This document shows, one piece after another, positions 8,689 to 17,815 of a stretch of 41,821 nt of DNA (position 1 is the stretch's first letter; each line of letters begins with the position of its first letter). A program made the position numbers and the translations under genes. The stretch comes from Mesorhizobium sp. (GTDB lineage Bacteria > Pseudomonadota > Alphaproteobacteria > Rhizobiales > Rhizobiaceae). The stretch spans positions 1 to 41,821 of the forward strand of contig SAQE01000057.1 in NCBI GenBank assembly GCA_004020545.1, written 5' to 3'. Under the pieces are notes generated by a model. That model was not told the DNA's origin. It saw only the letters and a program-made list of their open reading frames with translations, and made no database searches.

Positions 8689-9521
8689 TCTCGCGCTCTC
8701 AAAGACGGCTCGGGCGCAGCATTCTGCTGCATCTTGTCCTGACGCCGCTGGCGCTGGTCTGGCTTTTCCCGCTGTGGATGATGGTGGTGTTCTCCACCAT
8801 GCCCGACTACGGCATCTTCAGCCCCGGCATCGAGCTTCTGCCGCACGACAATTTCCTCGACAATGTCAACAATCTGCAGCGCGACACCAATTTCATCGGC
8901 GCGATCGGCATCTCCGTCTCGGTGGCGGTGACCTACACCTTCCTGTCGGTGCTGCTCACCTCGATGGCCGGCTGGGCGCTGGCGCGCTACGAGTTCCTCG
9001 GCAAGCGGCTTGTGGTGGCGATCATCCTCGGCACCATCACGCTTCCCTACGCGGTGGTGCTGATCCCGCAATTCATCATGGTGGCGCGCGATTTCCAGCT
9101 CGCCAACACCTGGATCGCGCTGATCGTGCCGCCGCTGTTCAATTCGCTGGGCGTGCTCTTCATGCGCCAGGCTTTCTCGATGATGCCGGCCGAACTGTTC
9201 GACGCGGCCAGGGTCGAAGGCGTCAAGGAATGGCGCATCTTCCTCTTCGTTGCGCTGCCGCTGGCGCGGCCGATGCTGGCGGCATTGGCCATCATCCTCT
9301 TCCTCGCCTCGTGGAACAATTATCTCTGGCCGCTGCTGATCAACAGTCAGCCCGGCGCGATGACGGCGCCGGTGGCGCTCGGCACACTGATCGGCCTCAC
9401 CAAGGTCTCCTGGGGCGGCTTGATGGCCGGCGCGGTGATGCTGACGGTGCCGATGCTCATCGTCTTCGTGCTGCTGCAGCGCCATTTCATCGCCGGCATC
9501 GCCGCCGGCGCGGTCAAGTAG
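8685..9521 (+). CDS. ABC sugar transporter permease 2 (MalG/UgpE type)
   Basis: A 278-residue inner-membrane permease starting at the ATG of the ATGA overlap with the previous gene. Six helices are predicted; the first is about residues 15-35 (LTPLALVWLFPLWMMVVF). The EAA loop reads DAARVEGVKEWRIFLFVALP, followed by the last helices and a family-typical C-terminus (QRHFIAGIAAGAVK). The frame is open far upstream (to 7953), but that part is only an out-of-frame reading of the first permease, so the coupled ATG is preferred. It completes the membrane channel of the importer. Confidence 0.92.
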   Translation: MISRSQRRLGRSILLHLVLTPLALVWLFPLWMMVVFSTMPDYGIFSPGIELLPHDNFLDNVNNLQRDTNFIGAIGISVSVAVTYTFLSVLLTSMAGWALARYEFLGKRLVVAIILGTITLPYAVVLIPQFIMVARDFQLANTWIALIVPPLFNSLGVLFMRQAFSMMPAELFDAARVEGVKEWRIFLFVALPLARPMLAALAIILFLASWNNYLWPLLINSQPGAMTAPVALGTLIGLTKVSWGGLMAGAVMLTVPMLIVFVLLQRHFIAGIAAGAVK

Positions 9522-9533
9522 GATAGGAGCGCG

Positions 9534-10619
<1,086 letters not shown>

Positions 10620-10676
10620 CCCCGGTTTTTCTTTGCCGGCATGCCAGGCATGGCGGCGACCCATGGAGAATTCGAC

Positions 10677-12704
10677 ATGACATCTGGGAAAATTCGCTGG
10701 GGCATCCTCGGGCCCGGCAGCATCGCAAAATCCTTTGCCGGCGGCGTGGCGCAGTCGCGCAACGGCGCGCTGGTCGCGCTTGGCGCCCGCAACCCCGGCA
10801 AGCCGGGGCTTGCCGAGGCTTTTCCCGGCGCGCGCATTCTCGACGGCTACGATGCGCTGCTTGCCGATAAGGAGGTCGACGCCGTTTACATCTCGATCCC
10901 GCATCCCGGCCATGCCGAATGGACGATCAAGGCCGCCGAGGCCGGCAAGCATGTGCTGTGTGAAAAGCCGCTGGCGCTGACCGCCTTCGAGGCCGATGCG
11001 ATGATGCATGCGGCGCGCAAGGCCGGCACCTTTCTTGGCGAAGCCTTCATGTATCGGCTGCACCCGCAGACGCTGCAGCTGGTCGAGCTGATCAAATCTG
11101 GCGTCATCGGCGATGTCCGCATGATCAAGTCGAGCTTCGGCTTCGCCATGCCGGGCTTCATGCCGGAGCACCGGCTCTACGCCAACGAGCTGGCTGGCGG
11201 TGGCATCCTCGATGTCGGCGGCTATCCCGTATCGATGGCGCGGCTGATCGCCGGCGCTGCGGCAGGAAAACCCTTCCTCGAGCCGGACAAGGTGGTGGGC
11301 GCGGCCCATCTCGGCCAGTCCGGCGTCGACGAATGGGCGTCGGCGCTGCTCACCTTCGCCAATGGCATCGTCGCCGAGGTCTCCTGCAGCATTTCGCTGA
11401 ACCAGGACAATATGCTGCGCATCTTCGGCACCAAGGGTCAGATCGAAGTGCCTGATTTCTGGTTCGCGGGCGGCAACCGCGATGTCGGACCGGGCCGGAT
11501 CGACGTGATCCGATCTGGTGCCGCGCGCGAGTTGATCAGCCTCAACGAGACGCGCCATCTCTATTCATTCGAGGTCGATGCCGCCTGCGAGGCGATCCTG
11601 GCTGGCCGCCAGGAATTCGCCTGGCCGGGCATGGGCTGGGCCGACAGCCTGGGCACACTGCGCGTCCTAGACAAATGGCGCGCCGCCGTGGGCCTGGAGT
11701 ACGAGATCGAAAAGCCGGCTAAGCGCGTCAACACCATCTCCGGCAGGCCGTTGCGTACGGGCGGCACCGCCATCGGCAAGCGCGCCATTCCGGGCCTGCC
11801 GCGACAGGCCTCGCTTCTGGCGCTCGGCTTCGAGGATTTCCGCACCTTCTCTTCCGGTGCGATCCTGCTCGACGCCTACTTCGAGGCCGGCGGCAATCTG
11901 TTCGACACCGGCTTTGTCTACGGCGCCGGCTACACCGAAGCGCTGCTTGGCCAGTGGCTGAGGAATCGCGGCGTGCGCGAGCAGTCGGTGATCATCGCCA
12001 AGGGCGCGCATTCGCCGCTCTGCTACCCAGATGTGATCGGCAAGCAGCTCGCCCAGTCGCTCGACCGCCTGCAGACGGACCATGTCGACATCTATTTCAT
12101 GCACCGCGACAATCCGGACGTGCCGGTCGGCGAGTTCGTCGACGCCATGGACCGGGAGGCTAAAGCCGGCCGCATCCGTGGCCTGTTCGGTGGCTCCAAC
12201 TGGACGATGGAGCGCATGGACGAGGCGATTGCCTATGCCGAAAAGAACGGCAAGCAGAAGCCCGGCGCGCTTTCCAACAATTTCTCGCTGGCCGAGATGC
12301 TGGAACCGATCTGGGCAGGCTGCATCACCTCCTCGACCGATGCCTGGAAAGCCTGGCTGACGGCGCGGCAAATGCCGAACTTCGCTTGGTCGAGCCAGGG
12401 CCGCGGCTTCTTCACCGATCGCGCCGGGCGCGACCGGACCGACGATGAAGAGCTGGTGCGGGTCTGGTATTCGGAGAAGAACTTCGGCCGCCGCGACCGC
12501 GCCATCGAACTGGCCAAGCGGCTGGGCAAGAGCCCGATCCATGTCGCCCTCGCCTATGTCCTGGCGCAGCCCTTCCCCTCGGTGCCGCTGATCGGTCCGC
12601 GCACGCTGGACGAGCTGGAGGATAGCCTAAAGGCGCTGGATATTGCGCTGACGGCGGAGGATTTGGAGTGGCTGGATGAGGGGCCGGAGCGGGGCAGGGC
12701 GTAG
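10677..12704 (+). CDS. Fused Gfo/Idh/MocA oxidoreductase and aldo/keto reductase
   Basis: A single 675-residue frame with two enzyme modules. Residues 1 to about 340 are a Gfo/Idh/MocA dehydrogenase: Rossmann motif ILGPGSIAKSF (G12, G14), and the family's EKP motif at 96-98 (VLCEKPLALT). Residues about 370-675 are an aldo/keto reductase whose expected catalytic tetrad is present: D410 and Y415 (FDTGFVYG), K442 (IIAKGAH) and H476 (FMHRDNPD), plus the late cofactor-binding segment PLIGPRTLDELEDSL. The AKR part lacks the usual first strand and begins inside the linker. ATG 10677 was chosen for its GGAGAA site; an ATG at 10641 adds 12 residues. As last gene of a sugar importer operon it likely oxidises and/or reduces the imported sugar or a derivative. 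No stop or frameshift separates the halves. The substrate is unknown. Confidence 0.9.
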   Translation: MTSGKIRWGILGPGSIAKSFAGGVAQSRNGALVALGARNPGKPGLAEAFPGARILDGYDALLADKEVDAVYISIPHPGHAEWTIKAAEAGKHVLCEKPLALTAFEADAMMHAARKAGTFLGEAFMYRLHPQTLQLVELIKSGVIGDVRMIKSSFGFAMPGFMPEHRLYANELAGGGILDVGGYPVSMARLIAGAAAGKPFLEPDKVVGAAHLGQSGVDEWASALLTFANGIVAEVSCSISLNQDNMLRIFGTKGQIEVPDFWFAGGNRDVGPGRIDVIRSGAARELISLNETRHLYSFEVDAACEAILAGRQEFAWPGMGWADSLGTLRVLDKWRAAVGLEYEIEKPAKRVNTISGRPLRTGGTAIGKRAIPGLPRQASLLALGFEDFRTFSSGAILLDAYFEAGGNLFDTGFVYGAGYTEALLGQWLRNRGVREQSVIIAKGAHSPLCYPDVIGKQLAQSLDRLQTDHVDIYFMHRDNPDVPVGEFVDAMDREAKAGRIRGLFGGSNWTMERMDEAIAYAEKNGKQKPGALSNNFSLAEMLEPIWAGCITSSTDAWKAWLTARQMPNFAWSSQGRGFFTDRAGRDRTDDEELVRVWYSEKNFGRRDRAIELAKRLGKSPIHVALAYVLAQPFPSVPLIGPRTLDELEDSLKALDIALTAEDLEWLDEGPERGRA

Positions 12705-12717
12705 CGCGCTATTGGAG

Positions 12718-12912
12718 ATTGGCGAAAGCCGAGGCGACGGCCAATCTCCCCCCTTGCGGGGGAGATGCCTGGCAAGGCAGAGGGGGGTGCTGTCCCGCCG
12801 ACGTCTCCAACTGGCCAAAAGTCGAGGCAGCGTGACGACCTGGCCAAGGTAGCGTTCCTTCGCACCCCCCTCTGGCCTGCCGGCCATCTCCCCCGCAGGG
12901 GGGGAGATTGGC
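12718..12912. repeat. Composite palindromic element (family C)
   Basis: Two inverted arms, CAATCTCCCCCCTTGCGGGG from 12742 and CCCCCGCAGGGGGGGAGATTG ending at about 12910, each flanked by a second block (GGCAAGGCAGAGGGGGGTGC and GCACCCCCCTCTGGCCTGCC). The same blocks, together with the flanking words TTGGCGAAAGC and CTGTCCCGCC-GCGTCTCCAAC, recur at 37118-37293. It lies between two convergent genes (the fused oxidoreductase and the Lrp-type regulator) and could serve as a transcript end. Confidence 0.85.
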
Positions 12913-12929
12913 AGCTGCGCCGCCTCCGC

Positions 12930-13358
12930 TTAACGATCCACCCTTGTCGACAAGATAATCGACGACGACGTCCGCTCGACCCCATCCATCGCGCCGATCC
13001 GGTCGAGCAGCGCGTCGAGGTCCCGGATCGACGGCGCGTCGACGATGACGATCATGTCGAAATTGCCGCTTACCGAATGCACCGTCCGCACCGGCGGCAT
13101 CGCCTCGAGGCTGCGCACAACCTTGTCGGCGAGCTTGGGCGTGACGGTGAGCAGCACATGCGCCTTGACCAGCCCCTGCTCGTAGTCGGGCGACAGCCTG
13201 ACCCCATAGCCGGTGATGATGCCGCGCCGCTCCAGCCGCTCGATCCGGCTCTGCACCGTCGTGCGCGACACGCCGAGCTGCCGCGCCAGATCAGCGGTCG
13301 AGGCGCGTGCGTTGGCGCGCAGCAAGGTTAGCAGGGCTTGTTCGGCTTGGCTGAGCAT
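12930..13358 (-). CDS. Lrp/AsnC family transcriptional regulator
   Basis: A 142-residue regulator. The N-terminal winged helix-turn-helix (residues 1-55) reads ARASTADLARQLGVSRTTVQ, then RIERLERRGIITGYGVRL. The C-terminal RAM domain (about 65-140), which usually binds an amino acid, contains VKAHVLLTV and TVHSVSGNFDMIVIVDAPS. It is of normal family length. It is divergent from a saccharopine dehydrogenase-like gene with 121 bases between, the classic layout for an Lrp-type local regulator of an amino-acid catabolic gene. A role in sensing lysine or a product of lysine breakdown is therefore inferred, not shown. Confidence 0.9.
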   Translation of the reverse strand: MLSQAEQALLTLLRANARASTADLARQLGVSRTTVQSRIERLERRGIITGYGVRLSPDYEQGLVKAHVLLTVTPKLADKVVRSLEAMPPVRTVHSVSGNFDMIVIVDAPSIRDLDALLDRIGAMDGVERTSSSIILSTRVDR

Positions 13359-13479
13359 TGTGACGAATTCCTTCGGCGTATCGCTTAAAGTCTAGCTTCA
13401 CTTTGCCGGATTTCACACTTCCTTTCGACAGGCAAGTTGCGATGATCTTCACCAACTCGAATTGGCAGGGGAATTGATC

Positions 13480-14583
13480 ATGAAGAATATCGTTGTCGTC
13501 GGCGCCGGCAAGATCGGCTCGACCATCGCCGAAATGCTTAGCGCCACGGGCGACTATCGCGTCACGCTCGTCGACCGCTCGGCCGCCCAGCTCGCAGCCG
13601 CCGAATTGCCGGCCGGCGTCGAGATGCAGGAGCTGGACATCGCCGCCCCCGGCGCGCTGGAAGCGACACTCGCCGGCAAGTTCGCCGTGCTGAGCGCCGC
13701 CCCCTTCCACCTCACCACCCGCATCGCGGAAGCCGCGGCTGCTGTCGGCGTGCACTATCTCGACCTCACCGAGGATGTCGTCTCGACCCGGCGGGTGAAG
13801 GAGCTGGCGCGTGAGGCCAGGAGCGCCTTCATCCCGCAATGCGGCCTGGCACCGGGCTTCATCTCGATCGTCGCCAACGATCTCGCCAGCCGCTTCGACA
13901 CGCTGGAGAGCGTGCGCATGCGCGTCGGCGCGCTGCCGCAATATCCGTCGAACGCACTGAACTACAACCTGACCTGGAGCACCGACGGCGTCATCAACGA
14001 ATATTGCGAACCCTGCGAGGCGATCGTCGAGAGCGAGCTGATCGAGGTGCCGCCGCTGGAAGAGCGCGAGGAGTTCTCGCTCGACGGCGTCACCTATGAG
14101 GCCTTCAACACCTCCGGCGGTCTCGGCACTCTGGCCGAGACGTTGAAAGGCAAGGTGCGCACGCTGAACTACCGCACCATCCGCTATCCCGGCCATGCCG
14201 CCATCATGAAGGCGCTGCTCAACGATCTGGGGCTGCGCCACCGCCGCGACGTGCTGAAGGACATTTTCGAGAGCGCCCTGCCGGCAACGCTGCAGGACGT
14301 GGTCATCGTCTTCGTCACCGTCTCGGGCCGCAGGAACGGCCGCCTGCTGCAGGAGACCTACGCCAACAAGATCTATTCGCACCGCGTCGGCAATATCGTG
14401 CGCAGCGCCATCCAGATCACCACCGCCTCCGGCATCTGCGCCGTGCTCGACATGCTGGCTGACGGCTCGCTGCCGGCCGAAGGTTTTGTCCGCCAGGAAG
14501 ATATCGCGCTCGACGCATTTCTCGCCAACCGCTTCGGCCGCGCCTACGCGCAGCACGAGATGGTGAGCCGGCTGGCGGGTTGA
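13480..14583 (+). CDS. Saccharopine dehydrogenase family protein
   Basis: A 367-residue NAD(P)-dependent enzyme. The N-terminus is a Rossmann fold with MKNIVVVGAGKIGSTIAEML (GxGxxG at residues 8-13); QCGLAPGFISIVANDLA lies where the family's substrate-domain junction occurs. Members oxidise saccharopine to glutamate and aminoadipate semialdehyde in lysine breakdown, or act on related imines such as carboxynorspermidine. ATG 13480 is preceded by GGCAGGGGAATTG, a good ribosome site; an upstream ATG at 13462 adds six residues. It is divergent from an Lrp-type regulator. A catabolic lysine role is plausible; no lysine-ketoglutarate reductase is in the window, so the pathway is incomplete here. 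Confidence 0.85.
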   Translation: MKNIVVVGAGKIGSTIAEMLSATGDYRVTLVDRSAAQLAAAELPAGVEMQELDIAAPGALEATLAGKFAVLSAAPFHLTTRIAEAAAAVGVHYLDLTEDVVSTRRVKELAREARSAFIPQCGLAPGFISIVANDLASRFDTLESVRMRVGALPQYPSNALNYNLTWSTDGVINEYCEPCEAIVESELIEVPPLEEREEFSLDGVTYEAFNTSGGLGTLAETLKGKVRTLNYRTIRYPGHAAIMKALLNDLGLRHRRDVLKDIFESALPATLQDVVIVFVTVSGRRNGRLLQETYANKIYSHRVGNIVRSAIQITTASGICAVLDMLADGSLPAEGFVRQEDIALDAFLANRFGRAYAQHEMVSRLAG

Positions 14584-14596
14584 GCTGCGCAATCTT

Positions 14597-14751
14597 CCCT
14601 TCCCCCCCTTGTGGGGGAAGGTGGATCGGCGCTCAGCGCCGAGACGGATGAGGGGTGCTCCAGGGAACGCCAGCGTCTCACTCCGCTGGAACACCCCTCA
14701 TCCGTCGCCTTCGGCGACACCTTCTCCCGCAAGGGGAGAAGGGGGAGCTAA
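14597..14751. repeat. Composite palindromic element (family B), copy 1
   Basis: Left arm: CCCCTTGTGGGGGAAGGTGG, then a GGCGCTCAGCGCC hairpin and ACGGATGAGGGGT. Then a 36-base centre (14657-14692, starting GCTCCAGGG). Right arm: ACCCCTCATCCGT, a CGCCTTCGGCG hairpin, and CACCTTCTCCCGCAAGGGGA. It fills the convergent gap between the saccharopine dehydrogenase-like gene and lpdV. A second copy with the same arms but inverted centre lies at 16187-16336, on the other side of lpdV. Confidence 0.9.
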
Positions 14752-16145
14752 ATATGCAGCGCGTGCCCAAGCGCTTTCAGCGCCGCTTCCTGGAAACCCT
14801 CGCCCTGCGTCGGGTGAGCATGGATCGTCCCTGCGATGTCCTCCAGCCGCGCGCCCATTTCGAGCGCCAGGCCGAACGCGGCCGACAGTTCCGAAACGCC
14901 TTGCCCGACCGCCTGGATGCCCAGCACCAGATGGTTGTCGGCGCGGGCAACGATCCGGACGAAGCCGTCTTCGCCTTGCTTTGTCATGGCGCGGCCGTTG
15001 GCGGCAAAGGGAAACTGGCCGATCTTGATCTCGCCGCCCAACGCCTTCGCCTCCTCCGGTGACAGGCCGGCGGTGACCAGTTCCGGATCGGTGAAGCAGA
15101 TCGCCGGGATCGCGCGCTTGTCCCAGCTTCTTTTGTGGCCGGCGACGATCTCGGCGACCATCTCGCCCTGCGCCATGGCGCGATGCGCAAGCATCGGCTC
15201 GCCGGTGACGTCGCCGATGGCATGGATGCCGCGCATCGAAGTCCGGCATTGATCGTCGATGCGGATGAATTTTCCGGCCATGTCGAGGTCGATCTGCTCC
15301 AGCCCCCAGCCTTCGGTCAGTGGCTTGCGCCCGACCGTGACCAGGATCCTGTCGGCGGCGACCTTGGCGTTCTTGCCGTCGGCCGTCTCGATCAGCAGCG
15401 CGTCGCCCCTGGTCGACAGCCCCTTGGCCTTGGCGCCAGTGATCACCTCGACGCCGAGCTCGCCGAGCCGCTTCAGCACCGGCCGGGTCAGTTCTGCATC
15501 ATATTGCGCGAGCACGCGCGGCAGGGCTTCGACCACGGTCACCTTCACGCCCATCTTGGCGAACGCCATGCCAAGCTCCAACCCGATATAGCCGCCACCG
15601 ACGACGGCAAGCCTCTTCGGCACTTCGCTCAGCGCCAGCGCCTCGGTCGACGAGATCACCGGACCGGCGAAGGGCAGGAACGGCAGCTCGACCGGCGCCG
15701 AGCCGGTGGCGATCACCACCGTCTCGGCGCGGATCACTTGGCTTCCGGTCTCGGTCTCGACCTCGACGGTCTTGCCGTCGCGGAACGTCGCCCAGCCATG
15801 CACGGTCTTGACCCCGGCCTTTTTGAGCAGGCCCGCGACACCGCTGTTAAGCCGGCTAACGATACCATCCTTCCAGGCGACGGTTTTTGCGAGTTCGAGC
15901 GCCGGCGTGGCGACCGAAATGCCGAGCGGACTCTTGCCGCCGGCCATATGCGCGACCTTGTCGAACTCCTCCGCGGCATGGATGAGCGCCTTGGACGGGA
16001 TGCAGCCGACATTGAGGCAGGTGCCGCCCGGCTTGCCGACCTCGACGATCACCGTGTCGACGCCGAGCTGGCCGGCGCGGATGGCGCAGACATAGCCGCC
16101 CGGACCGGCGCCGATAACGAGCAGCTTGCAGGAGATCTCTTTCAT
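14748..16145 (-). CDS. lpdV: Dihydrolipoyl dehydrogenase (E3) of the branched-chain 2-oxoacid dehydrogenase complex
   Basis: A 465-residue flavoprotein that reoxidises the dihydrolipoyl group of E2 and passes electrons to NAD. The FAD-binding start [19 protein letters not shown] is at about 10-28, the redox-active disulfide is C43/C48 ([13 protein letters not shown]), a second dinucleotide fold reads [12 protein letters not shown], and the C-terminal active-site histidine of the partner subunit is in [11 protein letters not shown] 16145 has AAAGGATG upstream; the frame is open further out, but only through the palindromic repeat at 16187-16336. It is the last gene of the operon bkdA1-bkdA2-bkdB-lpdV. 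The symbol is by operon context; lpdA would be equally acceptable on sequence alone. Confidence 0.94.
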   Translation of the reverse strand: MKEISCKLLVIGAGPGGYVCAIRAGQLGVDTVIVEVGKPGGTCLNVGCIPSKALIHAAEEFDKVAHMAGGKSPLGISVATPALELAKTVAWKDGIVSRLNSGVAGLLKKAGVKTVHGWATFRDGKTVEVETETGSQVIRAETVVIATGSAPVELPFLPFAGPVISSTEALALSEVPKRLAVVGGGYIGLELGMAFAKMGVKVTVVEALPRVLAQYDAELTRPVLKRLGELGVEVITGAKAKGLSTRGDALLIETADGKNAKVAADRILVTVGRKPLTEGWGLEQIDLDMAGKFIRIDDQCRTSMRGIHAIGDVTGEPMLAHRAMAQGEMVAEIVAGHKRSWDKRAIPAICFTDPELVTAGLSPEEAKALGGEIKIGQFPFAANGRAMTKQGEDGFVRIVARADNHLVLGIQAVGQGVSELSAAFGLALEMGARLEDIAGTIHAHPTQGEGFQEAALKALGHALHI

Positions 16146-16186
16146 GTCAGCTGCATCCTTTCGGAGAATAGCGCGGCGCTTCTCCT

Positions 16187-16336
16187 TCTCCCCTTGTGGG
16201 AGAAGGTGGATCGGCGCGTTAGCGCCGAGACGGATGAGGGGTGTTCCAGCGGAGTGAGACGCTGGCGTTCCCTGGAGCACCCCTCATCCGTCGCCTTCGG
16301 CGACACCTTCTCCCACAAGGGGAGAAGGGGGAGCCC
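16187..16336. repeat. Composite palindromic element (family B), copy 2 with inverted centre
   Basis: The arms match copy 1 at 14597-14751 in the same orientation (left hairpin GGCGCGTTAGCGCC, right hairpin CGCCTTCGGCG). The 36-base centre (16243-16278, GTTCCAGCGG...CCTGGAGC) is the exact reverse complement of the centre of copy 1. It lies in the bkdB-lpdV gap, so the distal gene of the operon is separated by a strong hairpin. Confidence 0.9.
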
Positions 16337-16403
16337 GCATCCCGGCGCCGCACACTTGCGAGCCCTCTCCGCCCGATCTGTGTTCAAGACCGGCCTCATC
16401 GCC

Positions 16404-17804
16404 TCAATCCACAAAGATCAGCGCCGGCGTCTCAAGCAGCGCCTTGATCCGCTGCACGAACACCGCGGCGTCCCAGCCGTCGATGACGCGGTGATCGAAG
16501 CTGGACGACAGGTTCATCATCTTGCGCGGAATGAACTGCGTGCCGTCCCATACCGGCCGCACCATCATCTTGTTGACGCCGACGATCGCCACTTCCGGAT
16601 AGTTGATGACGGGCGTCGTCGCCACGCCGCCCATGGCGCCGAGCGAGGTGATGGTGATGGTCGAGCCGGAAAGCTCCTCGCGGCTCGCCGTGCCGGACTT
16701 GGCGGCGTCAGCGAGACGGTTGACCTCGGCGGCGCAGTCCCACAGGTCGCGTGCCTCGGCATGCTTGACCACCGGCACCACGAGGCCGTTGGGCGTCTGC
16801 GCGGCAATGCCGATATGGATGCCTTCATGCTGATGGATGATGCCGGCCTCGTCGTCGAACACGGCGTTGAGGTTCGGCTGGTCGGCGATCGCCTTGACCA
16901 TGGCCCGCATCAGGAAAGGCAGCAGCGTCAGCTTCGCCCTCTCCGCCCCCTTGGCGGGTCGCTTCTCCTTGTTGAGCGTGGCGCGCAGCTCCTCGAGCGC
17001 CGTGACGTCGATCTCCTCGACATAGGTGATGTGCGGGATGCGCGATTTGGCGAGCGCCATCTTCTCGGCGATCTTGCGCCGCAGGCCGACGATCTTGATG
17101 TCCTCGACGCCGTCCTTGCGGGCAAGGCCGGTCGCGCGGGCAAGCTGCGGACCCCGCGCCAGGAAGGCCTCGATGTCCTCATGGCCGATGCGCCCGGCCG
17201 GCCCACTGCCCGGAACCTGGCGCAGATCGATGCCGGCTTCCTTGGCGCGCAGCCGGACGGCGGGTGAGGCCAGCGGCTTTTCGCCTTCGGGCCGTGGCGC
17301 GCCGGAAGTCGGCGCTGAACCAGCAGCCGTCGGCGCAGTACCCCCACCCCTAACCCCTCCCCACAAGGGGGAGGGGGATTGCAGCGCCGGCTCACTCTTG
17401 GGCGTGGGAACTTTTTTGGGCGACCCAGCCTCGGATTTGGCGCTGACGTCAGCGGCCATGGCGCGTTCCCCTCCCCCTTGTGGGGAGGGGCTAGGGGTGG
17501 GGGTAATTTCAGCCGCAGCCGTCTCATCTTTAGGCGAAGAACCTGGAGCGACATTGCCTTCGCCGGCCACCTTCAGCCGCACGATCGGCGAGCCGATCGC
17601 CACCGTGTCGCCGATCTCGGCGCCCAGCCACACGATCTCGCCGTCAACCGGCGACGGGATTTCCACGGTGGCCTTGTCGGTCATGACGGCGGCCAGCACC
17701 GCATCCTCGCGCACGAGATCGCCGATCTTGACGTGCCATTCGACAAGCTCGGCCTCGGCGACGCCTTCTCCGACATCGGGAAGCTTGATCACATATTCAC
17801 CCAT
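16404..17804 (-). CDS. bkdB: Dihydrolipoamide acyltransferase (E2) of the branched-chain 2-oxoacid dehydrogenase complex, with repeat-derived linker
   Basis: A 466-residue core enzyme that carries acyl groups on lipoyl-lysine and passes them to CoA. Lipoyl domain: residues 1-79 with lipoylated K44 (MTDKATVEIPS). Peripheral subunit-binding domain: about 178-215 (SPAVRLRAKEAGIDL, GRIGHEDIEAFL). Catalytic domain: about 235-466 with H438 and D442 (DHRVIDGWDAA). The linker between the first two domains is unusual. Residues about 100-114 (TPTPSPSPQGGGER) and 142-156 (SPSPLWGGVRGGG) are translations of two inverted copies of palindromic element family A. ATG 17804 has GAGGAG upstream. It follows bkdA2 closely (11 bases) in the operon. 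The branched-chain assignment rests mainly on the E1alpha and E1beta neighbours. Confidence 0.93.
   Translation of the reverse strand: MGEYVIKLPDVGEGVAEAELVEWHVKIGDLVREDAVLAAVMTDKATVEIPSPVDGEIVWLGAEIGDTVAIGSPIVRLKVAGEGNVAPGSSPKDETAAAEITPTPSPSPQGGGERAMAADVSAKSEAGSPKKVPTPKSEPALQSPSPLWGGVRGGGTAPTAAGSAPTSGAPRPEGEKPLASPAVRLRAKEAGIDLRQVPGSGPAGRIGHEDIEAFLARGPQLARATGLARKDGVEDIKIVGLRRKIAEKMALAKSRIPHITYVEEIDVTALEELRATLNKEKRPAKGAERAKLTLLPFLMRAMVKAIADQPNLNAVFDDEAGIIHQHEGIHIGIAAQTPNGLVVPVVKHAEARDLWDCAAEVNRLADAAKSGTASREELSGSTITITSLGAMGGVATTPVINYPEVAIVGVNKMMVRPVWDGTQFIPRKMMNLSSSFDHRVIDGWDAAVFVQRIKALLETPALIFVD
17340..17381. repeat. Palindromic element (family A) inside the bkdB coding sequence, copy 1
   Basis: The plus-strand sequence ACCCCCACCCCTAACCCCTC, then CCCACAAGGGGGAGGGGG, is the same unit seen in the intergenic copies at 1-36 and 7598-7740. 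Here it is read in frame on the minus strand as SPSPLWGGVRGGG in the E2 linker. No stop codon or frame change results. Confidence 0.9.
17468..17509. repeat. Palindromic element (family A) inside the bkdB coding sequence, copy 2
   Basis: Inverted relative to the copy at 17340-17381: plus-strand CCCCTCCCCCTTGTGGGGAG, then GGGCTAGGGGTGGGGGTAA. It is read on the minus strand as TPTPSPSPQGGG. The two copies are 86 bases apart, matching the two-arm layout of the composite element at 7598-7740. Confidence 0.9.
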
Positions 17805-17815
17805 CGCGAGGCTCC

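Noticed and set aside
15135-17267. Long open frame (710 codons) on the plus strand across lpdV and bkdB
   Set aside because: It is a shadow of two well-supported genes and passes through a palindromic repeat; no domain is recognisable.
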